Origin: Limimonas halophila
GTDB taxonomy: Bacteria > Pseudomonadota > Alphaproteobacteria > Kiloniellales > Rhodovibrionaceae
Length of the DNA stretch: 64,000 nucleotides
Assembly (NCBI RefSeq): GCF_900100655.1
Contig: NZ_FNCE01000002.1
Span: forward strand, 248,001-312,000
Direction: 5' to 3'
Shown here: positions 7,728-15,717 of the stretch, one piece after another
Layout: each line of letters opens with the position of its first letter
How positions within the stretch are numbered: the stretch's first letter is position 1
The notes under the pieces: model-generated
The model's input: only the letters and a program-made list of their open reading frames with translations
Told to the model about the DNA's origin: nothing
Databases searched by the model: none
Translations under genes and position numbers: made by a program

Positions 7728-9460
7728 TGCCGCGAACCGCTCCCCGAGCCCGGCATGGGGATGCGCCGGGGATCGCGCGTGTAGTCCTGATAAATCCGGC
7801 TGTCGGCGGCGTCCGGACGCGCGTTCCGCACGATCTGCGCGTTCAGCAGGATGACGAGTTCCACCATGTCGGTGTTTTCGTTTCGCTGCTTGAACGCGCG
7901 CCCGATCCAGGGGATCTGCGACAGGCCCGGAACGCCGGAATCCTCGTTCGAGGTGCGTTCCTGCATGAGCCCACCCATGATCGCCGTCTGGCCGGATCTC
8001 ATGTCGAGAACGCTGTCGATCTCGCGCGTCTCCACGACCGGGATCTGGGAGGTGATGTCAGTCCCGGTGCCGGTCAGGCGTTCGGAGATGATGGCGACCG
8101 CGGGATCCTCGACGAAGCGGTCCACGCGCGAAACCGTCGGCCGCAGCGTCAGCGTCACGCGGTTCTCCCGCAGATCGATGGCCGGGCGAACGTTCATGAC
8201 GAGGCCGACGGGCACCGTGCGGATTTCGCTGTCCACCTCCAGAGTGGTTTGGTTGGTTTCCTCGTCTTCTTCCTCCTCGGCGTCCAGCTCGAAGAAGACC
8301 TCGTTCTCGGCGACCTTGAGGATGGCGCTCTGGTTGTTGAGCACCGTCACACGCGGGCTGGAGAGCGTGCGTGTCGTGCCGAATTGGCCCAGCAGGTTGA
8401 GAACCGCGTTGAAGTTGTCACCGTTGAAGGTGAGCGTCGACAGGCCCGACGTGGCGGTGCCGGCGGCCGAGGTGGCGAGGTTGCTGAAGTTCACGCTCGC
8501 CGTGAGCTGGTCCGCCACGGCGTTCCAGTTGATCCCGCTCTGAAAGGTCCGGTTCAGGTCCACTTCGATGATCTTCGCCTGAATCAGCACCTGGGCGGAA
8601 ATGGCGCGGCGGACGCGGCGCAGATAGCTCTGCACCGCCTCGTGCTGCTTGGACGTGCCGAAGACGCTCAGCGTTCCGCTTTGCGGCGTGATGACGACGG
8701 GGCTGCCCTCGCCCTGTTGCTGCTGACGCAGCCCGCGCGGGGCCGTGTTCGCCAGCACGGTGCGCAGCCCGGTTTCCAGTTGCGCATAGACGTTCGACGA
8801 TGCCTCGCCGGATATCGTCGTGCTGGACGAGGTGTCCCCACCCTGGGCCCCGCCTTCGCCAACGGCGCCGGTGGACAGCTGCGTCGAGATCGACACCTGG
8901 CTCTGGGTTTCGCGCGTCTGCGTGATGTAGGAAATGTTGTAGGTTTTCATGTACGGCGTATCAACGCGCACACGAACCACGTTGTCCTTCACGCTGTAGC
9001 GCAGGCCCGCCTGCCGACTGATGCGCTCGACCACCTTCAGGAAGGGGGTGTCGTTGGCCGAAAAGATGATCCCGCCCGTGATCCGCGGGTCGATCTGAAT
9101 GTCCACGCCGGCCTGCTGTGCCAGCTGGAACAGCACGTCCTTGATGGGAACCTTTTCGGTTACGGACACGCTGACGCGCGGGTTGGGAAACAGCTCCGGC
9201 GTGTCCGCCTCTGGCTCGGCCGGGGAAAGCTCGGGCACCGCCGGGGCGCTGCGTTGCCGGCCGCGCTCGTCCGGGACCGGCGGGGGATTTTCGAGAAGCT
9301 GCTTGAACTGCTCGCGACTCTTGTCCACGCCTTTGTCGTGCTCGTCATCCGGAATCTGATTGCAGCCGGCGAGCGCGAGGCCCGCAGCGCACATCAGCGC
9401 GACCGCCGCTCGACGGGAGGCGCGCGGATCGCGGCGTCGGCGCGCGGAATCGCTGAGCAT
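7724..9460 (-). CDS. mshL: MSHA/type IV pilus secretin lipoprotein (MshL/PilQ-like)
   Basis: A 578-residue outer-membrane secretin forming the channel through which the pilus exits. A Sec/lipoprotein signal ends LALAGC (Cys33). A Pro/Glu linker is followed by an N0/STN-type domain (about 90-165, VPIKDVLFQLAQQAGVDIQ), an N1-type segment (about 250-330) and the secretin core with VLIQAKIIEVDLNRTFQSGI, SSPRVTVLNNQSA and the C-terminal signature SGVPGLSQIPWIGRAFK. A very acidic insertion (about 400-420, ELDAEEEEDEETNQT) is notable. It diverges from the TPR-protein gene across a 178-base intergenic region and heads the leftward run of permease, exported protein and AraC regulator. Confidence 0.92.
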   Translation of the reverse strand: MLSDSARRRRDPRASRRAAVALMCAAGLALAGCNQIPDDEHDKGVDKSREQFKQLLENPPPVPDERGRQRSAPAVPELSPAEPEADTPELFPNPRVSVSVTEKVPIKDVLFQLAQQAGVDIQIDPRITGGIIFSANDTPFLKVVERISRQAGLRYSVKDNVVRVRVDTPYMKTYNISYITQTRETQSQVSISTQLSTGAVGEGGAQGGDTSSSTTISGEASSNVYAQLETGLRTVLANTAPRGLRQQQQGEGSPVVITPQSGTLSVFGTSKQHEAVQSYLRRVRRAISAQVLIQAKIIEVDLNRTFQSGINWNAVADQLTASVNFSNLATSAAGTATSGLSTLTFNGDNFNAVLNLLGQFGTTRTLSSPRVTVLNNQSAILKVAENEVFFELDAEEEEDEETNQTTLEVDSEIRTVPVGLVMNVRPAIDLRENRVTLTLRPTVSRVDRFVEDPAVAIISERLTGTGTDITSQIPVVETREIDSVLDMRSGQTAIMGGLMQERTSNEDSGVPGLSQIPWIGRAFKQRNENTDMVELVILLNAQIVRNARPDAADSRIYQDYTRDPRRIPMPGSGSGSRQ

Positions 9461-9638
9461 CGTTCACGTCCTGTCGTGGTTCGGCCGCCACCAGGGGTAG
9501 GCTTCTTCGCGGCCGGATCGGGGTTGCATGCCTGTGGTTAGGCGGAAGTTAATCCCTTCGAATTTGGTATATACGGGTGACCCAGGGTAAGACCATTCCT
9601 CGCTTCGGTTGTGGGACAGCGATCGGTGAAGCGCAACG

Positions 9639-11264
9639 ATGAGCGTGATCCACGCAGCGCTGCGGAAATCGCGGCACAAGAAGGCTGCGCCCGGCGCAAG
9701 CGAAGTCGCCGCGTCCCACAGCCGGGGCAACGGCGAGGATGAGGCCGGTCCGGCCGTCGGCCCCGATATCAGCCAAGATCAGGTTCAGAGCTATCTGCGT
9801 GCGGCGGCGGACCACCGGGGCCACCGGCGGCTCGGCCCTTTCAAACTACTCGGCCTGACCCTTCTTGGCTCCGCTGCGGGGACCGGCCTGGCTTTGACCC
9901 AGACGAATGCGCCGCTGCCGCAACCGCGCGACGTGCGCGCTTGGCTGGCGCCCGTCGCCGAGGTGGTTCGTGACCAGACCGGCGTGGTCCTGGCGATTGC
10001 GCCCCGGCCGGACCCCCCGGCCATCGATTTCAGGGCTTTGGATCGCCCGGAACCGCGCCCGTTGCCGGACCACGTCCGCCGGGTCCTGGCGCGCCCCGGC
10101 GACAGCGAGGCATCCAAGTCCGCCGGCGTTGCCGGCGCCGTTCGGTCGGCCCTTGCGGATCAGGGGCAGGCAGGGGCCGAAGTTGCCGACGCCAGGGTGG
10201 TGCAGTCACCGGCGATCGCTCTGAACGTCGCTGGCAAAACGACGGTGACGCCCGCCCAACCCTCGGCGCGGCTGGTCGAGACCATCGAGGCCATGGCCAG
10301 CGACGGGCCGCCGGACGGCGGCACCCCGAGCAGCGGGACCGGGGAGGCGGCGGACACCACGGCGACGCGTGGTGACGACCGGAACGCCGACGCCATTCAG
10401 GTCACGGTCACGGACGGCGAGGCGAGCGGCCGCAACGCCGGCGACCGCGACACCGACGGCCCCGGCACCAGCAGCGATGCCAGGGAACCCACGCGGCTGG
10501 TCCCCGACGGGACGATGACGCTGCCCGGCAAGCAGGACGGCAGCAGCGACCGGAACACCTCGCCGGATCGCAGTGCAGGAGAAAGCCTGTCCGCGGACCG
10601 CGCCAAGGACACGGTGCCCGACGAAGCGGGCGCGGGCGAACCGAGATCAGGTGAACCGACAGTCAGCACGACGCGCCGCATCGACGCGCCGACGATCACC
10701 GCCACCCACCGCCAAGCAGCGCGCGCCCTGCGAACCGGCGCGCCCGGGGAAGCCGCCCGGCTGTTCCGCCGCGTACTGGGTGAGTCGCCGAACAGGCCGG
10801 ACGCGCTGCTCGGGCTGGCGCTCGCCCAGCAGCGCATGGGCGATACGGCCGAGGCCCGGACGACCTACCGCAAGCTACTGAAGGTGGAGCCCGGCAATCA
10901 GCGTGCCCTGCGCAACCTGATCAACCTTGCGGGCCTGGGACCGCCGGAGCAGGCCCTGAAGCGGCTGGAGCGGGTTCGGGAAGCGCATCCGAATGTTGCG
11001 CGCGTCCACGCCCGCATCGCCCGCACACACCTCCGCGCGGGCAAAGCAGCCGCTGCGGCGCAGGCGATGCAGCGGGCCGTGGCGCTGGCGCCGTCCAGCG
11101 TGCGCTACCGCTACGACCTGGCGGTGCTGCACGATCGAGCCGGCAACCGCCAGCGCGCCGCCAACGCCTATCGCCGGGTTCTTCAAGCCGGCGCGAGCGC
11201 CCTGCAGGATGCCGGCGTCGCGGCGAGCGCGGTGCGACGGCGTCTGCGGTACTTGAGCAGGTGA
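9639..11264 (+). CDS. mshN: Membrane-anchored TPR protein, MshN-like
   Basis: A 541-residue protein starting MSVIHAALRKSRHKK. It has a single transmembrane helix near residues 68-90 (LGLTLLGSAAGTGLALT), a long low-complexity Asp/Gly/Thr-rich linker (about 150-345) and a C-terminal array of tetratricopeptide repeats (about 350-540). The repeats include LGLALAQQRMGDTAEARTTY and YDLAVLHDRAGNRQRAANAY. This is the architecture of MshN in MSHA pilus loci, proposed to link the secretin to the inner-membrane machinery. It begins the rightward operon mshN-mshM-pilT; the next gene starts three bases after its stop. Confidence 0.8.
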   Translation: MSVIHAALRKSRHKKAAPGASEVAASHSRGNGEDEAGPAVGPDISQDQVQSYLRAAADHRGHRRLGPFKLLGLTLLGSAAGTGLALTQTNAPLPQPRDVRAWLAPVAEVVRDQTGVVLAIAPRPDPPAIDFRALDRPEPRPLPDHVRRVLARPGDSEASKSAGVAGAVRSALADQGQAGAEVADARVVQSPAIALNVAGKTTVTPAQPSARLVETIEAMASDGPPDGGTPSSGTGEAADTTATRGDDRNADAIQVTVTDGEASGRNAGDRDTDGPGTSSDAREPTRLVPDGTMTLPGKQDGSSDRNTSPDRSAGESLSADRAKDTVPDEAGAGEPRSGEPTVSTTRRIDAPTITATHRQAARALRTGAPGEAARLFRRVLGESPNRPDALLGLALAQQRMGDTAEARTTYRKLLKVEPGNQRALRNLINLAGLGPPEQALKRLERVREAHPNVARVHARIARTHLRAGKAAAAAQAMQRAVALAPSSVRYRYDLAVLHDRAGNRQRAANAYRRVLQAGASALQDAGVAASAVRRRLRYLSR

Positions 11265-11267
11265 TCC

Positions 11268-12122
11268 ATGCCCTATCTGGACCACTTCGGCTTCACGGGC
11301 TGGCCGTTCACGCTGACCCCGAACCGGGGGCTGTTCTTCCCCGACCAGCACCAGCACGTCCTGGAGTCCGCCCGGTTCGCGGTCCAGCGGGGCGAGCCGA
11401 TCGTGAAGGTGTCCGGGGAGGTCGGCACCGGGAAAACCCTGCTCTGCCGCCTGTTGATGACCAGCTTCAGCGAGGAGGGTGAATGCGTGGCCTTCCTGGC
11501 GCTGCCGCAGGCCGGCTACCACGCCACGATGCGCGGCGTCGCGCGCGAATTCGGGCTGAACCCGGCCACCGACGACGATATCTTTCCGCTGCTGTCCAAC
11601 CACCTGATGCAGGAGCACGCGGCGGGACGCCGGCCCATCCTCGTCGTGGATGAGGCGCAGGCACTGGGGCGCAAGGGGCTGGAGACGATCCGTCTGCTCT
11701 CGAACCTGGAAACCGACGAGGCCAAGCTGTTGCAAGTGGTCCTCTTCGGCCAGCCGGAACTCGACCGCCTCGTGGACGAGTACGGCATGCGCCAGATCCG
11801 CCAGCGCATCACCTTCAGCTTCACCACGAAGCCGTTCGATACCCGGGCCGGGGTTCGCTACATCCGCTACCGCGTGCAACAGCGCAGCCGTGTCGCCCCC
11901 AACGATGTCTTCACGCGCGGCGCGATGAAAGTGCTTGTTAAAGCGGCGGGTGGTATCCCGCGTGCCATCAATCTGGTTGCGGACCGCGCGCTCCTGGCTG
12001 CCTACGCGGCGGACAGCCCGCGGGTTACCCGCCGCCACGCCCGCCGGGCGGTACGCGACGCCGGGCTCGTGCCCGACGGCCCGGCCGGCTGGTTGCGACT
12101 GGGGCGCGGGCGCGCCGCCTGA
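11268..12122 (+). CDS. mshM: ExeA/MshM-type AAA ATPase
   Basis: A 284-residue AAA ATPase of the ExeA/GspA family, which uses ATP to help secretins assemble or insert through the cell wall. It opens MPYLDHFGFTGWPFTLTPN, the family's typical start. It has Walker A GEVGTGKT at about 50-57, Walker B RPILVVDEAQAL near 122-133, and the arginine/sensor region RQIRQRITFSF. The long periplasmic peptidoglycan-binding domain of ExeA is absent, as in MshM. It lies three bases after the TPR gene and 23 bases before the PilT gene. Confidence 0.88.
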   Translation: MPYLDHFGFTGWPFTLTPNRGLFFPDQHQHVLESARFAVQRGEPIVKVSGEVGTGKTLLCRLLMTSFSEEGECVAFLALPQAGYHATMRGVAREFGLNPATDDDIFPLLSNHLMQEHAAGRRPILVVDEAQALGRKGLETIRLLSNLETDEAKLLQVVLFGQPELDRLVDEYGMRQIRQRITFSFTTKPFDTRAGVRYIRYRVQQRSRVAPNDVFTRGAMKVLVKAAGGIPRAINLVADRALLAAYAADSPRVTRRHARRAVRDAGLVPDGPAGWLRLGRGRAA

Positions 12123-12145
12123 ACGGGCACGGTGGAGGAAAGGCG

Positions 12146-13288
12146 ATGAGCACCGGCAACAACGTCCTGGACCTCCTGCTGGAACGGGCGCGGACCAGCG
12201 GCGTCAGCGACATCCACATCGCCGCCGGCCACCGGCCCCTGATGCGCCTCGAGGGCCGCCTGGAGCCGATGGACCATCCGGCGCTCGACGAGTCGGCGGT
12301 GCGCGGTGTGCGCGAAAGCCTGCTCGCCGCGGGAAGCGGCAACGTGCTGGGCGAGGACACCGACATGGACTTCGCCCGAACGCTCAACGACGGCGAGCGC
12401 TACCGCATCAACGCATATCAAACCCTCAACGGCTCGGCGCTGGCGATCCGGCGCCTGCCCACGGCGCCGCCACCCCTGGAGGACCTGCCGGCGCCGGCCG
12501 TGGTGCGCGACCTGGGCGAGCGGGAAAGCGGGCTGATCCTGGTGACGGGGCCGACCGGTTCGGGCAAGTCGACGACGCTCGCGGCGCTCATCGATCGCAT
12601 CAACACCTCCCGCCGCCAGCACATCATCACCATCGAAGACCCCATCGAATACGTGCACCCGCATAAGGAAAGCCTCATCAATCAGCGCGAGGTCGGCCGA
12701 CACACGGCCTCCTTCCATACGGCGCTGCGCGGGGCTTTGCGCGAGGACCCCGACGTCGTGCTGGTTGGGGAGATGCGCGATCTTGAAACGATCTCGCTGG
12801 CGCTGACGGCGGCCGAAACAGGGCAGCTGGTGCTGGCGTCGATGCACACGCCCACGGCGCCGCAGGCAATCGACCGTATCCTCGACGTCTTCCCAGGTCA
12901 GGAGAAGGAGCTGATCCGCTCCATGCTCTCCACGGCGCTGACGGCCGTGGTGACCCAGCGCCTCCTGCCCGCGCAGGGAGGCGGCCGCGCGGCCGCGATG
13001 GAGGTGATGCTGGGGACCTCGGCCGTGCGCAACCAGATCCGCGAGGGCAAGATCCCGCAGCTGCATCAGAGCATGGAGCTGGGCCAGCAAGCTGGCATGC
13101 GCACGATGAGTCAGGCGATTCAGGCGCTTGCCGACACAAATTATATCGATGGCCAAACGGCCTCCGACTGGAGTGCGGCCTTTGACGGCACGCGGGGGCA
13201 AGACGGGCAGGCAACCAAGCCCCAGTCCGATGCGGCGAACGCCGAACCCGCGAGCCGCCGGCGGGGCAGCGTGTCGCGCAGCTTCTGA
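12146..13288 (+). CDS. pilT: PilT-like pilus retraction ATPase
   Basis: A 380-residue secretion NTPase. The N-terminal domain carries SDIHIAAGHRPLMRLEGRL. The catalytic domain has Walker A VTGPTGSGKSTT (about 132-143), the Asp box IITIEDPIEYVH, Walker B DPDVVLVGEMRD, and the His box LVLASMHTPTAPQAIDRI. The PilT C-terminal helix AVRNQIREGK is present, where classic PilT reads AIRNLIREGK. The length and that motif favour a retraction ATPase over a PilB/MshE extension ATPase. The last 45 residues are a hydrophilic tail not usual in PilT. Classical MSHA loci do carry pilT-like genes elsewhere; here it is in the same operon as mshM. Confidence 0.9.
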   Translation: MSTGNNVLDLLLERARTSGVSDIHIAAGHRPLMRLEGRLEPMDHPALDESAVRGVRESLLAAGSGNVLGEDTDMDFARTLNDGERYRINAYQTLNGSALAIRRLPTAPPPLEDLPAPAVVRDLGERESGLILVTGPTGSGKSTTLAALIDRINTSRRQHIITIEDPIEYVHPHKESLINQREVGRHTASFHTALRGALREDPDVVLVGEMRDLETISLALTAAETGQLVLASMHTPTAPQAIDRILDVFPGQEKELIRSMLSTALTAVVTQRLLPAQGGGRAAAMEVMLGTSAVRNQIREGKIPQLHQSMELGQQAGMRTMSQAIQALADTNYIDGQTASDWSAAFDGTRGQDGQATKPQSDAANAEPASRRRGSVSRSF

Positions 13289-13420
13289 TCCGCTGGCCGC
13301 CGGCCTGTCCTTACCCATTCGACCGCCGAGCGGTCCAATGGAGTACCTTCCAGGCGGCGTTGTGAACCGCGCTCTCGCTGTGGCAAGACCGGATCGAAGA
13401 AGCCATCAGGGAGAGCGCGC

Positions 13421-14308
13421 ATGGCTCGGGTACGCACCGCCGTCATCCCCGTCGCGGGGTTGGGAACCCGCATGCTTCCGGCCGCCAAAGCGATTCCGAA
13501 GGAAATGCTGCCGGTCGTGGACCGGCCGCTGATCGAGCACACCGTGGCCGAAGCGCGTGCCGCCGGCATGGAGCGCATCGTCCTCGTGACGGGGCAGGGC
13601 GGGTCCGCCGTGGTTGACCACTTCGATCGCGCGCCGGAACTCGAAGACGCGCTCTCAAAGGCGGGCAAAACGGAGACCCTTGAGCAAACGAACCGGCACG
13701 CCGATCGCGGCGGCGAAATCATCAGCGTCCGCCAGGCGAGAAAGCTGGGGCTCGGCCACGCCGTGTGGTGCGCGCATCGCGTTGTCGGCGACGAGCCCTT
13801 CGCGGTGATGCTCCCCGACGACCTCATCCTGGGCGAGCCGCCGTGCCTCAGTGAGCTTGTCGCCGTCCACGACCGGCTGGGCGGCAACGTGGTCAGCGTT
13901 GAGGAGGTGGCTGCCGAGGCCACAAGCCGGTACGGGATCCTCGACGTCACCGCCGACGACGGCACGGTGGCAGCCTCCCAGGGCGTCGTGGAAAAGCCGG
14001 CCCCCGAGGTCGCGCCGTCCCGGCTGGGGGTGGTCGGGCGCTACGTGCTCGATCCGGGTGTCATGCGCGCGCTGGCCGACCAGCCGGCCGGCGCGGGCGG
14101 TGAAATCCAGTTGACCGATGCCATCGCGCGCACCTTGCCACAAACACCACTCCACGGCGTGCGTTTCAGCGGACACCGCTACGACTGCGGCAGCAAGGCC
14201 GGCTTCGTCCAGGCGTTCCTGGCCGTGGCACTTGAACATCCCGACACGGCCGCCGCGGCCCGCGCCGAAATGGCCCGCCACGCGCTCAAGCAAACGGTGT
14301 CGGCATGA
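13421..14308 (+). CDS. galU: UTP-glucose-1-phosphate uridylyltransferase
   Basis: Makes UDP-glucose from UTP and glucose-1-phosphate for polysaccharide synthesis in the cytoplasm. At 295 residues it is full length. The nucleotidyltransferase signature GLGTRMLPAAKAIPKEMLPV at residues about 10-29 is exact, followed by VDRPLIEHTVAEA, and the sugar-binding region VVEKP is present. GGGAGAG precedes the ATG. Its stop overlaps the start of the next gene (ATGA), so UDP-glucose synthesis is coupled to hexose-phosphate isomerisation. Both genes lie just downstream of the pilus operon with a 130-base gap. Confidence 0.95.
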   Translation: MARVRTAVIPVAGLGTRMLPAAKAIPKEMLPVVDRPLIEHTVAEARAAGMERIVLVTGQGGSAVVDHFDRAPELEDALSKAGKTETLEQTNRHADRGGEIISVRQARKLGLGHAVWCAHRVVGDEPFAVMLPDDLILGEPPCLSELVAVHDRLGGNVVSVEEVAAEATSRYGILDVTADDGTVAASQGVVEKPAPEVAPSRLGVVGRYVLDPGVMRALADQPAGAGGEIQLTDAIARTLPQTPLHGVRFSGHRYDCGSKAGFVQAFLAVALEHPDTAAAARAEMARHALKQTVSA

Positions 14309-15714
14309 ACGACGTGAACGAGATGGGCACCGCCCACCGGCTGGACCCGAGCATCCTGCGTGCCTATGACGTGCGCGGAATCGTGGGCGAGACGCTGACC
14401 ACGGGGGATGCTCGCGCGCTCGGCCGCGCCTTCGCCACCACGATCCGCCGCGAGGGCGGCGCGCGCGTGGCGCTGGGTTACGACGGTCGCCTGTCGTCGC
14501 CGGACCTCGCGGCGGCGGTCGCGGACGGGCTGTGCGCCGGCGGCGTCGACGTGCTCGACATTGGGCGCGGCCCGACGCCGATGCTCTACTTCGCCGTACA
14601 CGAGACCGAGGCGGACGGCGGCATCCAGGTCACCGGGTCCCACAACCCGCCCGAGCACAACGGCTTCAAGCTCATGCGCGGGCTGGAAACCCTGCACGGC
14701 GACGCCATCCAGGAACTCGGCCGCATCGCGGCGGAAGGCGCGTACACCGACGGTAGCGGCCAGCGGCACGCAATGCCGGTTCACGATCGCTACGTGGCGC
14801 GCGTGCTTGCCGATGCGCCCGGACGGGGCGGGCTCCGCGTCGCGTGGGATCCCGGCAATGGCGCCACAGGGGCTGTCCTCGCCGAGGTGCTCGCGGGCTT
14901 GCCGGGGGAGCACCATGTCATCAACGGGGAAGTAGACGGCCGCTTTCCGGCGCATCACCCGGACCCGACCGTCCCCGAGAACCTGGAGCAGCTGCGCGCC
15001 ACGGTGCAGGAGCGCGGGTGCGATCTCGGCTTCGCCTTCGACGGCGACGGAGACCGGCTCGGCGTGGTCGACCGGCAGGGCCGCGTGCTCTGGGGCGACG
15101 AGATCATGCTGCTGATCGCCCGCGATATCCTGGCCGACCGGCCGGGCGCCCCCATTATCGCGGACGTAAAAGCCAGTCGGGTGCTGTTCGACGGAATCGC
15201 GGAAGCCGGCGGTGAGCCCGTGATGGGCCGGACCGGCCATTCGCTGGTGAAGGCGGAGATGCGCCGTCGGTCCGCACCGTTCGCGGGCGAGATGAGCGCG
15301 CATCTCTTCTTCGCCGACCGCTGGTACGGCTTCGACGACGGCCTCTATGCAGCTGTGCGCGTGCTGGACATCCTCGCCCGAACGGACCAGGACCTTGCCG
15401 CCTTCAAGGACAGCCTTCCGGCCGTGGCCAACACCCCGGAAATCCGCATCCCCTGCGACGGGTCGCGGAAGTGGGCGGCCATCGCCGAGGCGGAACAGCG
15501 CCTGGCGGAAGCCGGCGCGCAGGTCACAGCCATCGACGGGGTGCGCGTGGACACGGCCGATGGCTGGTGGTTGCTGCGCGCATCCAACACGCAGGACGTT
15601 CTCGTGGCGCGCTGCGAGGGCTGGGATGCTGATGCGCTGGAGCGGCTCAAAGCTGCGGTGAGCGATCAGCTGACACGCAGCGGTGTCGCCGTGCCAGCGG
15701 AGCTCGCGGCCTGA
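14305..15714 (+). CDS. Phosphomannomutase/phosphoglucomutase (AlgC/ManB type)
   Basis: Interconverts hexose-6- and hexose-1-phosphates through a phosphoserine intermediate. The 469-residue protein keeps the four mutase loops. The catalytic serine loop is GIQVTGSHNPPEHNGFKL, the Mg2+ loop FAFDGDGDRLGVV, the sugar loop GEMSAHLFF (Ala where SGH is usual) and the phosphate-binding loop LLRASNTQDVLV. The third loop's SAH and the fourth loop's QD in place of TP/EP are conservative oddities. The RAYDVRGIVGETLT start is typical of the AlgC group. Coupled by a 4-base overlap to galU; it probably supplies glucose-1-phosphate (and mannose-1-phosphate) to the nucleotide-sugar enzymes here and near 44-55 kb. 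Confidence 0.92.
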   Translation: MNDVNEMGTAHRLDPSILRAYDVRGIVGETLTTGDARALGRAFATTIRREGGARVALGYDGRLSSPDLAAAVADGLCAGGVDVLDIGRGPTPMLYFAVHETEADGGIQVTGSHNPPEHNGFKLMRGLETLHGDAIQELGRIAAEGAYTDGSGQRHAMPVHDRYVARVLADAPGRGGLRVAWDPGNGATGAVLAEVLAGLPGEHHVINGEVDGRFPAHHPDPTVPENLEQLRATVQERGCDLGFAFDGDGDRLGVVDRQGRVLWGDEIMLLIARDILADRPGAPIIADVKASRVLFDGIAEAGGEPVMGRTGHSLVKAEMRRRSAPFAGEMSAHLFFADRWYGFDDGLYAAVRVLDILARTDQDLAAFKDSLPAVANTPEIRIPCDGSRKWAAIAEAEQRLAEAGAQVTAIDGVRVDTADGWWLLRASNTQDVLVARCEGWDADALERLKAAVSDQLTRSGVAVPAELAA

Positions 15715-15717
15715 CGG

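Noticed and set aside
7043-9541. Open frame of about 830 codons opposite the secretin
   Set aside because: Antisense shadow; the secretin strand has lipobox, N-domains and the secretin signature.
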